Shown piece after piece: positions 24,137 to 36,160 of a stretch of 64,000 nt of DNA. Each line of letters begins with the position of its first letter. Positions within the stretch are counted from its first letter, which is position 1. Source of the stretch: Musa acuminata AAA Group. Lineage: Eukaryota; Streptophyta; Magnoliopsida; Zingiberales; Musaceae. The notes beneath the pieces were generated by a model, which saw nothing but the letters and a program-made list of their open reading frames with translations, made no database searches and was not told the origin of the DNA. The stretch lies in contig NC_088335.1 of NCBI RefSeq assembly GCF_036884655.1, positions 42,578,501 to 42,642,500 on the forward strand, written 5' to 3'. The position numbers and the translations under genes were made by a program.

Positions 24137-25732
24137 TTCTTCCAATGTGTAGTAGGTAAATGCATGCCACAAAATTTTAGTTTTTGGATCTCCTTTGTTG
24201 CTTTTGCTTTTTTTTAAGCTTCTGTGTAGTATCCCATTAGCTTGCTTATTCTGCTTTAAGTTTTCAGTTTGTTCTTTATTTCCTTTTTTCATGAATAATT
24301 GTCCATCTCATGCTGCTTCTCTTTGAACAACTGGATACAAGTTGGATCAATTGATATGTATGATCACAGAGCTAGTAAATTGATATCATAGAAAAATGTT
24401 TTCGAGCAAAAGTGATCATAATGCTTTTTTTTTTACATCAACTAGTTGAATTCAAATCATATTAAACATGGCTGATTTTCTGTAGTATCAAAACATATCG
24501 TGTTTTGCATCTTTGTATGCTTAGCAAGAAGGTGCTAACCACAGACAGATTCTATTTGTTTCATCATTATGTATGAGATAGAGATTGCCTTTATTGAATG
24601 TAAAAAAGAGTTCTTAGTAACTCAAGAATTATTAAAAGCTGCCAGTCCAGCTACCAACCTGTCCACAACTTTCTTTTATTACCCAGGCGTTTTCTTGTTC
24701 GTTTTCGTTTCGAGTCCAATTGTTCAGTTCCTGCAAGAGCTGCTTTAATACTTGTTGATTGTTTGATTGGGGTTGCTCTGATCTTGTTAGTCGAAACTTT
24801 TAGATACCCTTTAATCGTGTTATGATATTCTGTGATTGAAACCTTAAAGTTGGTGTGATGTTAGCTGATTCAACAGAAACCAAAGAAATTATGTCCAGTT
24901 CTGACTTGTTTGGCCAAAATCAATGCATTTTGGTTTGTGTAGATTGGAAATTGGTTCCCTTACACATGCCAGCAGTTTCAAGTTCCAAAAACACCAAGTA
25001 CATTGTATTTATATACAAATTAAGGACAATTTGATTCATACAACTGAAATAAGTGATCCAGTAAAGTAACTAAACAAGCTGGTTGTATATAGGACATCCA
25101 AAAGTTTATTTTTTCTTTAGATTCATGATATGCTTTCATTAGAGCAAATGTTACTTGAAAATGCAATTTCTTCCTTGTTTAAATTATTCTATTGTGTTGC
25201 AAGTTGTGACACAATCCTTATGCCCCAAAAGATATTTCACTTTTGGTTGCTGTCATGATTTCTTGCCTTCGCTATTAACTTGTAACAGAACTGAAAATAA
25301 CCTAGTTGTGTGAAAGTAACCTATATGTGTTACGTCTAGTAGCATATATTGGAAATGAACATCATAGTTTCTTGGACCAAGTTCTTTTTTTCAAATCACT
25401 AAATATATTATCATCTTGCAGTATCTTGGAATATTGCATTTAGCTTCAAAACTATTAAATTCCAATTTTTATGATTTATTAACAATTTTATTTTATTTAA
25501 GCTCTGAAATGCTTGTAACTCGGAGAGCTCATTCAAAAACTTGGTATTTATTATGATTTATGAGATCTAACTTTAGTTTCAACACTATTAAATTTCATTA
25601 TCAAATTTATTTTGAGATCTTCTAAGGCATTTTACATGGAGAAATCATTCAAAAACATGGAACTATTTTAACAGATGATATGGCATGATTGGTTGATGTG
25701 AAAATAGAATAGTCAAGTCCTATCATCCAAAG

Positions 25733-26087
25733 CAAGGTTTGCAATATTGCCTGGTACAGTTTGGTATGGGTGGTATTTACCAGTTCAACAGGTTACTGGT
25801 ACATGTTGCTTGTAAACCATGCAGTATGCCCTATTTAGGATATATACAAAGCAGTGTAGGGCTTGTATTGCCTGATATGCCTGGGTACTGGATTGGTACT
25901 TACTGGTACAAGGTGGCACAAGCTCTATACTAACCAGTTTCTTTTTTTGTTTTTCCAGCCGTTTTTAGGTTTTTTTCGAAACTCGATATGTACTGATGTA
26001 CCGACACTCGGTATGCCGATAGGGGCTGGTATGGTACCGGTTTGAGTCCTGACCATACAGTATTAGTACACAAAATTGCAAATCTTG
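25733..26087. mobile_element. MITE-like element with 17-bp inverted ends
   Basis: The left end reads CAAGGTTTGCAATATTG. The reverse complement of the right end reads CAAGATTTGCAATTTTG, two mismatches in 17. The 355-bp body is full of GGTAC/GGTATG words (for example CTGGTACAGTTTGGTATG and GGTATGGTACCGG) and has no real ORF. I could not identify a clear target-site duplication, so the exact borders and superfamily are open. Confidence 0.5.
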
Positions 26088-27062
26088 GTCTAAAGTACTA
26101 TTTAAACCAATGATTGAAGGTCTGGCTAGCATAGGGCTTATGTGGTCAAGATGTACTATGTTGGTGCTTTCTATTGTTTGCTATGGCCAGGTCACTTTTT
26201 ACCTACTTCAACTGACATGTCGACAACAGTGCATCAAATACTTGAAACCTCAATACATAAGTAGACCTATTTGTTTGTTTTTTAGGGCCTCAATCGAGGC
26301 ACAGAAGAGCCATTTTGATCTGCATTGTCAAATAGCAAGATCCTGATAACATTGGGCAAATATTTTAGGAACATGTTCAATTTGAGTTTTGATGTATTAA
26401 GACCATATTTGATAACACACATCAATTAAGTGCTCATAATGAACTTTTTTGCAATTGTTCAAGGAAGGTATCATCTTTAGTCCAGTTCAAGCATTGTGCT
26501 GGCATCAGTTGAAGACTGAGTCCAGGATATATCTAAAGCTATTTTAAAGAATGTTTGCTCGAATTTAATTGAGCTTATCCTTGTCCACCGCATGGCTGTA
26601 TTTTTTTTAATCTTATGCAGTAAGTTTTTGATCTGTTTTCCTCATGATTTTCCAGCATAGTGTCTGAACTTGTTGCAAAGAATAAGCTTTGTGCTAGAGG
26701 TACAAATAGGCTTCATATAAGTTCAATAACAAGGTAAAGTTTATTCTGTTCTAGTGGCATCAGCAAAGATGTCTGGTATGCCTGTAGTAGAAAACAATGC
26801 AATAGGGGAAGAAGAAATAAGTAGGACGAGAGAAAAGGACTAACAGAAGAAAAGGAAGAAAATAATAGTTATTATTTACTTTTTTGTCTTTTCTTTGTGA
26901 TGAATTTGTATTGATGATGCTTTTATAAACTAATGCTGTCAATACAATTTACATGAAATGAAATTGGATGAAGGTTTAATAGTTAGGCTAAAATCTAAAA
27001 AAGGTTCCAAAAATTCCTACGTTATAGAATCATGACATTGGAGGGTAAATCAAGTTGATTGT

Positions 27063-27140
27063 TATATATATATGTATATATATATGTATATGTATATATG
27101 TATATATGTATATGTATATATACATGTATGTATGTATATG

Positions 27141-27171
<31 letters not shown>

Positions 27172-27215
27172 ATATATACATATATGCATATATAGATACA
27201 CACACATATATATTG
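27063..27215. repeat. TA/TG-type compound microsatellite
   Basis: About 150 bases built from TATATA, TATG and TACATG units with an internal higher-order pattern (TATATGTATATATATATG variants). ORFs read across it on both strands are repeat artefacts. It ends about 45 bases before the first retrotransposon sequence. Confidence 0.9.
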
Positions 27216-27534
27216 AATTATTGATTATTCTTTTTCCTATTTAGGAGCATAGGAAACTGTTGGTGAACCTCTACATCGTGGCCGAGGAGTCAGCACGGCT
27301 CGGTCCGATCCTGGATGTGCAAGGTCGTCGATCCGGAGACTCAGACAGCGAAAGTGCGCGTCGAGTCGGGTTGAGCTGTGAGTCTTGTTGCCTGCTTTTT
27401 CGTTGCCAACCCCTGCACACAGGTCGTGGTCAGGAGGGGAATTTCTCGACTCGACCCTTCCGAAGCTTAAGTTAGCGTTGAGTGGAATAAAAGAGTTAAA
27501 TGTGCCAAAAATCCTCCTCCGGCGCTGGCCAAGT

Positions 27535-27981
27535 TGTCACGGACTTAGCTGGTTTTGCTTAAGTCGTGTGGCACCTTTGCGTGTCCGTCCGCAAAGGTCA
27601 GCCTTCCCGAAGCCTCCCATGGTTCCTTAGGACCTACAAAAGAGAAAACGGGTTAGAGAAAACGCCTCACTCGGGATCCACAAGCAAACATTTCCGAAAA
27701 CACTTCATAGACAATGCAAATTACAAACAGACTTTACAAGCTCTGAACGATTGCACAACAAAGGGTTAAAATGGTCCATTACAAACCAAATATCTCTCAC
27801 AAGTGTTCACATGACACAACATTGATTTACAAGCCTAAGAAGGCCACCAAACCCAACTAAAATGGGATTGTTAAGCCTTCGTTCGTTCCTCTACATGTTG
27901 TGCAAAGCATGAACAAACATAAAGATACGGACATACACAAGTATTACATCAAACATTCTGTTTAAAACTTTGTCCGTGACA
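27535..27981 (-). repeat. LTR of LARD copy A (3' LTR)
   Basis: Starts TGTCACGGACTTAGC and ends TTTGTCCGTGACA on the plus strand. Lies next to the polypurine tract, so it is the 3' LTR of the minus-oriented element. Confidence 0.9.
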
Positions 27982-29071
27982 TTCTCCCCCACTTATTCCT
28001 TCGACGTCCTCGTCGAAGCCTTTGTCGACACTGCAACTCCTCACCTTTACTGAGTCTTCAATCTTCTGCTCCAGCTGCAATGCGCCTCTTGGCTCTCAGT
28101 TGCTCTCCACTACTGTTTTTGAGTAGTCAAACCTTTGATCCACCATGCTGCTTCAACTCGCCAATGACTCTTGACTCTAGTGTGGGGTTGGCTGAGTTGT
28201 GTTGATCCCTGTTGGTTCCTGCGGATCCTCCAGATGAAGGAAAAGACTATCCTTACTATGCGCTAGTCTCTCAAATGTCTCATGCTGCTTGAACTGAGTG
28301 AATGCTCGTTGGAGTTTTAACGAGCATTGCCTCGTAAACTTCTAAAGTTTTCTGTCCTTCCTCCACAAAATTTACCCACCGACTCTTCTTTCACTTAGTT
28401 GTCACTTCCAAGTAGATTCGCATTACTTCTGCTTTCGATTGGCATTCTGTTGGGAAATGATGCGGATAATCTACTCTCAGTAGCACTGATCACCATTGGT
28501 GAGGATTTGACAACTATTGTCTTCTAATATCTTCGAAGGGTCTTTGAACCTGTGCAGCGCTCCTCTACTGGATAGATAAGAGAATTGGGATACTCGGTTT
28601 CGCCCATTCTCTTAAGAGTTGAGAAGGCAATGGTTACTTGACTTCACCTGCCTCCTCAAGGGTTGTACTCCATGCATCGAGCTAGTTACTAACCTTCGCC
28701 TACTCTTTGCTCATACTTCTGAAGCACTCGAAGTGTTTGCACTCCTTGCATTGAGTTAGCTACTGTGATTCACCTTCTCAATGCTATCGAACGCTTTGGA
28801 ATGCAAGAAGTTTTCACCCCAACTTAGAGTAATTCTCTAATAGATTTGGTCGCCTCTGGGATTGTACCGTCTTCTCCATCAACCCTGCGGCCTACTCCAC
28901 TGAGTAGCAAAGGTACAGCACCGCGTACTGCCTGCTTCGTTCCTTGGTCGTGCACTCTTGCACGACCCGAAGTCCTTCACTTTCGGCTATCTTGATGAGA
29001 AGCTCGTTGACACCGGTCTTACGAAGTTCCTTGGCCTTTGCCCTTCAGCCTTTTCTCGGTACTTAGAGTTT

Positions 29072-30473
29072 GCCTCTGCATGCTCCACCTCCTCAGCCCC
29101 TTTCACGACCAAACGCACTCCCTTCATGAGAGCAACGGATCAATGACTTTCACGGAAGTCCCGCCTCTGCGGTACCATGGCATTGCCATGCCCATGGCCC
29201 TACTATCCGTCGCCTCGCATCTGCATCCCTTTTCTTCACGGTCAGTAGATATGTCTCTGTGGCACTCCTCCGAGTCCACCTCCATTCTAATTGATGCTTG
29301 TTTTTGGGTAGCTAAGTCCCTCTGGATTCGTCGTTGCTTCCTCGCCCCTTTCGACCCCCTGCTTCAACACCTCTGTGTTCTCCAAACAACTCCCTTTGGT
29401 CGATGGAAAGATAGACTGTAACTCCTATGCATGGCCTCTGCCATCACGTTGTAGGGTTTGCACCGATTCTGTTCTCCTTAGCTTCCTTAGTAGCAACGTT
29501 CACTTACCCGACTTTGTCCTCTGACATGCCGAGCTCCCTTAAGCGAATATGGGCTCTGGAGTAGTCCAACTCTCCAGCTGCTTCAATCATACCTCTGCAT
29601 GATCAAGTCCCTCCCATGGGACTCACTAGTACTTGTATTCAAACTTTTCCCTTGGTGGAACACAACCCTCATATGCTGATAACCAAGGCTTTCATCTGAT
29701 GCAAGATTCGATGCACGTACGAAAGACCCGCCTCTGCGGTACCATGGCCTTCAATCCTTGAATCTATAATCCTTCTTGCCGTCGTGTTGTTCACCGAAGT
29801 AGAGCTTCCAGTAGCTCCTGATCATACCTCCGTATGATATAGTCCCTCACGGGACTAGTCATATGTATCGCATTGTCACGAATTGTTCCACCACGATCCG
29901 CTACACCATGTCGCCTCCTAGTGACATCTCCATTGCATTCTGATCCTAGTGGGATGAACTCGAATTGTGATCCCTCCATGTGTGGCCTCTGCCAATACAT
30001 CGCAGGGTCTCTTCCACCTTCGATTTTGTTCGCTCCTTTGGCAATCGACCTTCATCCACCCGCTCTTGGGTCACACCTAGATGAAGCACTGCTCTAGGAC
30101 AGTCCGTCGCCTAGTAGCTCCCGAAGTCCACCGACTTCGCTGAAAATAGTGCATCATTGTCTGGATCCTGGGCCTCTGCCCCTACTAGCACAATCTCCGT
30201 TGCGCACCGCTTCCTTCATGGCAACTTGAATGACAACACTGTGGCATATTCTTCAAGACTACATGCCTCCGCGTCCTCTTGCCTCGTGCCAAGGCCTTCT
30301 GAACCCAACTTCACCTCCACAAGTTGAGTCACTTTAGTTCTTCCATCAAATACTTCTCCGAGATAAGGTGCATGTGCCCATAAGCTCCCTTTGTCTTTGG
30401 CACCATGCAAGATGAGTCCGCTCCATCAGAATGAAGGACCCATGGAACAATATGATCCTGCTCTTGCCTCTGC
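29072..30473. repeat. Degenerate internal tandem repeats of LARD copy A
   Basis: The octamer GCCTCTGC occurs at 29072, 29163, 29434, 29730, 29985, 30172 and 30466, often spaced about 255-295 bases apart. Flanks are related: the segment after 29434 matches that after 29985 (GGCCTCTGCCA..AGGGT..GATT.TGTTC), and CATACCTCTGCATGATC near 29588 matches CATACCTCCGTATGATA near 29824. The internal region therefore seems built partly from decayed repeat units. Confidence 0.55.
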
Positions 30474-31656
30474 AAGAGTTCATGTCCTTGACCTCTGTCC
30501 AAGGAAAGCTCTGTGCCTCCACTCCATGTTCCATCTTCTATGTCGGCTCCCTTCATACGGCTTGGGTACTTTGCCAAGTTACACCCAAGTTGCTCCGCTC
30601 CTCGTTTTCGTATTGAGTTGATGGTGGCCCTCGTGCCCACCATTCCCCGGGTCAGCCCTCCCTAAGTCTGATCTCCATATCGACTCCAAGTGTGCCTTCA
30701 TTTGTGTTGCATTGGGTTGCTCCCCCACTTGATCTCGCAATGCATCCACCAATGCATTCTCTCAAGCAAGATCATGCGACTACTCCTCGTCGCTCGCTTG
30801 GTCCATTGAGCTTCGTGGAGTTGTTGTTTTTGAGGTACTCCTCCTCAACATGTGCGGTCTATGCACATGATTCTCCCTTTAGAGAGCCGGGATTTATCCC
30901 TCCTGGATATCTATCCCGTTGGAGCAACATCTCTCTTCGTTTCGGAGACCACCATCCCCTTGGACTACTCCGATTTGCTGAACAAACTGCGCATTGTTCT
31001 GCCTCCTGCAAACGCACTTGCTAGATTACGACTCCACGTCAATACAGCCCCCACTGCACCACTCAAGGCCTAGCAACATGTTGAACTCGCTGCACACGTC
31101 AGCCTCCTACGGACGTATCCTTTACATGCCGAAGAGAAAGTTTCAATGCTCCATAGCGTCGAGTTTTGGTTGCCTTGGGATGGCCACGAACATTCCATCG
31201 TCCGCATACAAGCCTATGCATGAGTACCGAATTCTTCGAGTTAGCAATTCCCCTCACCTCTGTGAGGTTTGCACAACTCTTTCGGTCGCTGAGCAACTCA
31301 TTCCACCTTGTATGGTCTCATCCTTTACCAAGCGCCTCGCTTGCCTTGAGCACCATCAAGTATAGTTGTCAACGTTGACTCGTAGCTCAAACTCAGCCAT
31401 CCCAACCTTTATGCGCTTCGCATTCTTCCAAGCTTGCTTGTTCTCGTAGTGCCTCTTACGCGAAGTGTTGGCCATTCCTCTGAATGCTAATCTTTGATGC
31501 CCGCTCCTCCGAGTGACTCCTTTTCCCTACATCTCCATGCCCGTTTTCCCCCAAACGGTCACGCGTGTGCTGACTGCCCTCAACGCAGCCCCGCTAGGTC
31601 CCCCACGTTTGCATGCCAAGTGTTTCTATGAGTGTTTGTCCTACTCTGATTCCATC

Positions 31657-32103
31657 TGTCACGGACTTAGCTGGTTTTGCCTAAGTTGTGCGGCACCCTT
31701 GCGTGTCCGTCCGCAAAGGTCAGCCTCCCCGAAGCCTCCCATGGTCCCTTAGGACCTACAAAAGAGAAAATGGGTTAGAGAAAACGCCTCACTCGGGATC
31801 CACAAGCAAACATTTCCGAAAACACTTCATAGACAATGCAAATTACAAACAGACTTTATAAGCTCTGAACGGTTGCACAACAAACGGTCAAAATGGTCCA
31901 CTACAGACCGAATATCTCTCACAAGTGTCCACATGACATAACATTTATTTACAAGCCTAAGAAGGCCACCAAACCCAACTAAAATGGGGTTGTTAAGCCT
32001 TCGACCGTTCCTCTACATGCTGTGCAAAGCATGAACAAACATAAAGACACAGACATACATAAGTATTACATCAAACATCCTGTTTAGAACTTTATCCGTG
32101 ACA
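31657..32103 (-). repeat. LTR of LARD copy A (5' LTR)
   Basis: Second 447-bp LTR, followed directly by AAGTGGTGGG of the interrupted outer element and adjoined on its left by the tRNA-iMet-like primer site. Confidence 0.9.
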
Positions 32104-32469
32104 AAGTGGTGGGTTTTTATACCTGCACATGAGGGTCAGTTGTACCTAGTTCGTTAATGACCGTTGACCCCTTAAGCGGCCAGCCCATATCTTCCGTGCG
32201 GACGCCGGTCGACCTACACAGATCGGCACCAAGCGGCGCCGTCCGAGCTTTCCAGGGCAGCTTCGTACCCAATGGCGTCGTTCTGAACTTTCCGGGAGCA
32301 ACTCCGTAACATGCGGCATACCTAGTGCAACCTTGAACAGCGAGTCTTGCTGTTTAAGGAACTGCTGTCATCGTAAAGTGTTAGAAGCGACTGGCGAGTT
32401 ATCTTGCCTTCGACAAGTATTTTGACATAGTTGTATCTCGAGCCTCATAGTCCTCGTTGATGTGACCGA

Positions 32470-33906
32470 CCACCAACTGCGAGTCAGTGAAAACCTTGAT
32501 GCTTCTTACCTGGAGCTCCAGGGTTACTTTAAGCCTGGACAGGAGTGTTTCGTACTCAGCTTCGTTGTTAGTGGCTTTGAATCCGAAGCGAAGTGTGTGT
32601 CTGTACTATTGGCCATCGGGTCCCTTTAGAACGAGTCCGACTCCTCTTTCGGCGTTTGCCAAGCCATCCACATGCAGAGTCCATCGTTGCACGGTGTGTA
32701 CGCCGTTATTGTCTTCGGGAGGGGTTAACTCCGAGACGAAGTCGGTGATGGCTTAAGCTTTGATGGTCGTCCTCGGGATGTATTGTATGTCGAATTCTCC
32801 GAGCTCTACCGACCATTTGAGCATCCGCCCTGATATGTCAAATTTGGATAGAATCTGCCTTAACGGTTGGTCGGTCACTACCTGGATCGAGTGGGCTTGG
32901 AAATACGGGCGCAGCTTTCGGGCCTTCTGTACAAGCGCTAAGGCTAACTTCTCGATCGGTTGATATCGTGCCTCGGGTCCGTTCAGGATGTGGCTCGTGT
33001 AATAGATTGGTTGTTGTGCCCCGAAATCCTCCCCCGCTAGGACAGAGCTGACTGTGTGTTTGGATGCCGCGAGGTAGAGGCTAAGCGGCTCACCCGAAGC
33101 AACCGAGGCGAACCGAGGTAGTCGGGCGAGATATTCCTTGAGCTGGGCAAAGGCCTCTTCACATCCCGAGGTCCACCTAAAGTCCTTTGGGCTCTTCAGA
33201 GCTCGGAAAAAGGGCAAGCATTTGTCCCCTGATTGGGACAAGAATCGGGTGAGAGCAGTAAGTCTCTCAATCAGGCGCTATACCTTTGTTATCGAGCGAG
33301 GGGATTGCATGTTGATGATGGCTTGAACCTTCCGGGGTTGGCGTCTATCCCCCTTTGGTGGATGATAAAGCTGAGGAATTTTCTCGAGCCGATGCCGAAG
33401 GCACACTTGGCAGCGTTGAGGCGCATGCCGAACTTCTTGATTGTCTTAAACGCCTCAGCCAGGTCCGCTAGGTGAGCTCGAGTGAACTTGCTTTTCACGA
33501 TCATGTCATCGACATAAACCTTCATGTTTCTCTCGATCTAGTGAGCGAACATCTTGTTCATCATTCTTTGGTATGTCGCCTCGGCATTCTTTAACCCGAA
33601 TGGCATGACCTTGTAGTAGTAGACTCCTCGGTGTGTGATGAAGGCTATATGTTCCTGGTCCTCAGGGGCCATTTTGATTTGATTATATCCCGAGAAGGTG
33701 TCCATGAACGAAAGAAGCTCATGCCCCGAGGTTGCATCGACCAGTTGGTCGATCCTCGGGGATGGATAACAGTCCTTTGGGCATGCTCGGTTAAGGTCGG
33801 TGTAGTCAACGCACATTCTCCAGCTTCCATTAGGTTTTTTAACGAGGACTATATTGGATAACCAACGGGGGTATTTTGCCTCGGCTATGAATCCCGCCGC
33901 TAGCAA
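32470..33906 (-). pseudogene. Gypsy reverse transcriptase and RNase H, broken
   Basis: Minus-strand pieces in order. 33906-33538: RT start with VLVKKPNGSWRMCVDYTDLN, then SFMDTFSGYNQI and MPFGLKNAEATYQRMMN. A stop codon falls just before 33525-33289, which carries the catalytic YVDD box (MKVYVDDMIVKS) and LNAAKCAFG. 33241-32753 holds the RT thumb and first RNase H part (IYYTSHILNGPEARY, then EKLALALVQKARKLRPYF). About 32640-32470 holds the RNase H core (FGFKATNNEAEYETLL, then SIKVFTDSQLVVG). Stops and frameshifts separate the pieces, so no functional polyprotein remains. The motifs are typical of plant Ty3/gypsy non-chromovirus lineages (inference). Confidence 0.88.
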
Positions 33907-34166
33907 ACGCTCTACTTCATCGCTTATCGCCTTTGTCGGTTGGGAGCCAGCTTCCGCGGCTTCTGCTTCACTGGTTGTGCCTGGGGGTCAAATGTTCAGG
34001 TAATGCTGCACCACTCTTCGATCAATCCCGAGCATGTCTTTTGGCGACCAAGCGAAGACGTTGGCATTTTCGGTCAGAAAGTCAATGAGCTGTACTCATT
34101 CTTCCTCTGGGAGTTCTGACTCGATCTTCACGATCTTGTCGGATTGGTTCCTGTCTAGCAGAACCT

Positions 34167-34735
34167 CTAGGGTGTGTTTGGTCGGTTTGGGACGCAGTGA
34201 CGGTTTTGCAACGTCCCGAGGGTCGACGACGGGCTACTCATGCTTCTGTCTCTTCGGCAGTATGATGGTCTCCAGGTAACATTGTCTTGATTCCCTGTGG
34301 GGCACTCCGCACCTCCCCGACCGTGGCTCGCGTTGGGAACTTTATCGCCCGATGGTAGGTGGAGATGACGGCTCTGAACTTGTTGACGGTCGGGCGGCCC
34401 AGGATGGCGTTGTACACCAAGGGGAACTCCACAACAATAAAAGTCATCATGACATTCTTGGATCTCGGCTCTTCCCCTAAGATAACTGGCAGAATGGCGG
34501 TGTCGAGGGGCAAGAGCCGAAATAGTCGAGGGGCAGAGGCACAGTGCTCTTCCCCTAAGGAAAGCACTGTGCCTCTGCTCCACGTTCCAACTTCTATGCT
34601 GGCTCCCTTCATGCGGCTTGGGTACTTCGCCAAGTTACACCCAAGTTGCTCCGCTCCTCGTTTTTGCATTGAGTCGATGGTGGCCCTCGTGCCCACCATT
34701 CCACGGGTCAGCCCTCCCTTGAGTCCGATCTCCAC
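34167..34735 (-). pseudogene. Chimeric ORF: LARD internal sequence fused to gypsy protease region
   Basis: A 165-codon minus-strand frame (34735-34238) begins in LARD-type internal sequence (MEIGLKGGLTRGMVGTRAT..). It passes the junction near 34557 and continues in gypsy sequence (LRLLPLDTAILPVILGEEPR, then FPLVYNAILGRPTVNKFRAV). The latter matches the region around the aspartic protease of plant gypsy polyproteins. A second frame (34583-34167) overlaps it. The fusion arose by rearrangement and is probably not a gene, but it stays open across the junction. Confidence 0.6.
34533..34578. repeat. 16-bp perfect palindrome at the LARD/gypsy junction
   Basis: GCAGAGGCACAGTGCT (34533-34548) and its exact reverse complement AGCACTGTGCCTCTGC (34563-34578) are separated by 14 bases. 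The palindrome lies precisely where gypsy pol sequence changes into LARD-type sequence. Confidence 0.85.
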
Positions 34736-36160
34736 ATCAACTCCAAGTGTGCCTTCATTTAAGTTGCTTTAGGTCGCTCCCCCACTTGATCTCGCAATGC
34801 ATCCACCAATGCATTCTCTCGAGCGAGATCATGCGATAACTCCTTGCCGCTTGCTCAGTCCATCGAGCTTCGTGGAGTTGTTGTTTGTTGAGGTACTCCT
34901 CCTCAACATGTGAGGTCTGTCTCACATGATTCTCCCTCTGGAGAGCCGGGACTTATCCTTCCTGGATAACTATCCCATTGGAGCAATATCTCTCTTCGTT
35001 TCGGAGACCACCATCCCCTTGGACTACTCCGATCTGCTGAACAAACTGTGCACTGTTCTGCCTCCTGCAAACGCACTTGCTAGATTGCGACTTCATGTCA
35101 ATACAGCCCCCGCTGCACCCCTCAAGGCCTAGCAACATGCTGAACTCGTTGCACACTTTAGCCTCCGACGGACGTATCCTTCACATGCCGAAGAGAAAGT
35201 TTCAATGCTCCATGGCGTCGAGTTTCGGTCGCTTTGGGATGGCCACGAACATTCCGTCGTCCGCATACAAGCCCATGCATGAGTACCAAATTCTTCGAGT
35301 TAGCAATTCCCCTCACCTCTGTGAGCTTTGCATAACTCTTTTGGTCGTTGAGCAACTCATTCCACCTTGCATGGTCTCATTCTTGCCAAGCGCCTCGCTT
35401 GCCTAGAGCACCATCAAGTATAGTTGTCAACGTTGAGCCGTAGCTCAAACTCAGCCATCCCAACCTTTGTGCGCTCCAAATTCTTTCAAGCTTGCTTGTT
35501 CTCGTGGTGCCTCTTGCGCGAAGGGTTGGCCATTCCTCTGAATGCCAATCTCAGATGCCCGCTCCTCTGAGCGACTCTTTTCCCTACATCTCCATGCCCG
35601 TTTTCCCTCAAACGGTCGCGCGTGTGCTGACTGCCCTCAACGCAGCCCCGCTAGGTCCCCCACGTTTGCATGTCAAGTGTTTCTATGAGTGCTTGTCCCG
35701 CTCTGATACCATTTTGACACGGACTTAGCTGGTTTTGCCTAAGTCGTGCGGCACCCTCGCGCGTCCATCCACAAAGGTCAGCCTCCCCGAAGTCTCCCAT
35801 TGTCCCTTAGGACCAACGAAAGAGAGAACGGGTTAAAGAGAACGCCTCAATCGGGATCCACAAGCAAACATGTCCGAAAAATACTTCATAGAAAATGCAA
35901 ATTACAAACAGACTTTACAAGCTCTGAACAGTGGCACAACAAAGGGTAAAATGGTCCATTACAGACCGAAAAGCTCTCGCACGTGTCCACATGACACAAC
36001 CTTTATTTACAAGCCTAAAGAGGCCACCAACCCAACTAAAATGGGACTATTATGCCTTCGGCCGCCCCTCTACATGTTGTACGAGGCATGAACATGCCAA
36101 AAGACACGGACATACATAAGCATTACATCAAACACCCTGTTTCGAAGTTTGTCCGTGACA
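34557..36160 (-). mobile_element. Truncated LARD copy B
   Basis: Bases 34557-35714 align with 30505-31656 of copy A, and 35715-36160 is a third LTR (446 bp, TGACACGGAC..GTCCGTGACA). The primer site next to it reads TGGTATCAGAGCGGG on the minus strand, an exact match to the usual initiator Met-tRNA site. The 3' part and 3' LTR are missing. Gypsy gag sequence continues at 36161, so the copy lies inside the same outer element as copy A. It is more diverged from copy A than copy A's LTRs are from each other. Confidence 0.8.

Larger units (their letters stand above)
24137..27257. other. Intergenic region with MITE-like element and TA/TG repeat
   Basis: AT-rich, with no convincing gene; ORFs are under 80 codons and without motifs. 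Holds a MITE-like element at 25733-26087 and a long TA/TG repeat that runs up to the edge of the retrotransposon cluster. Confidence 0.5.
27535..32103 (-). mobile_element. Complete LARD-like non-autonomous LTR retrotransposon (copy A)
   Basis: Two 447-bp LTRs (27535-27981 and 31657-32103) flank 3.7 kb without a meaningful ORF. LTR termini are TGTCACGGAC..GTCCGTGACA, a 10-bp inverted repeat. A polypurine tract on the minus strand (27982-27994, AAGTGGGGGAGAA) adjoins the left LTR, and a primer site resembling initiator Met-tRNA (TGGAATCAGAGTAGG on the minus strand, at about 31641-31655) adjoins the right LTR. The element is therefore minus-oriented. AAGT is duplicated at 27531-27534 and 32104-32107, and the outer gypsy sequence continues across it. 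The LTRs differ at about 27 positions by my count (about 94% identity), nearly all transitions. The lack of gag-pol together with large size fits the LARD class. Confidence 0.85.

Noticed and set aside
27022..27244. ORFs on both strands rich in Tyr, Ile and Thr
   Set aside because: They are translations of the TA/TG microsatellite and have no gene character.
27982..31656. Possible degenerate gag-like ORFs within LARD copy A (for example 30329-30643, minus)
   Set aside because: No gag, protease or RT motif could be seen; frames are short and not conserved between copies A and B.
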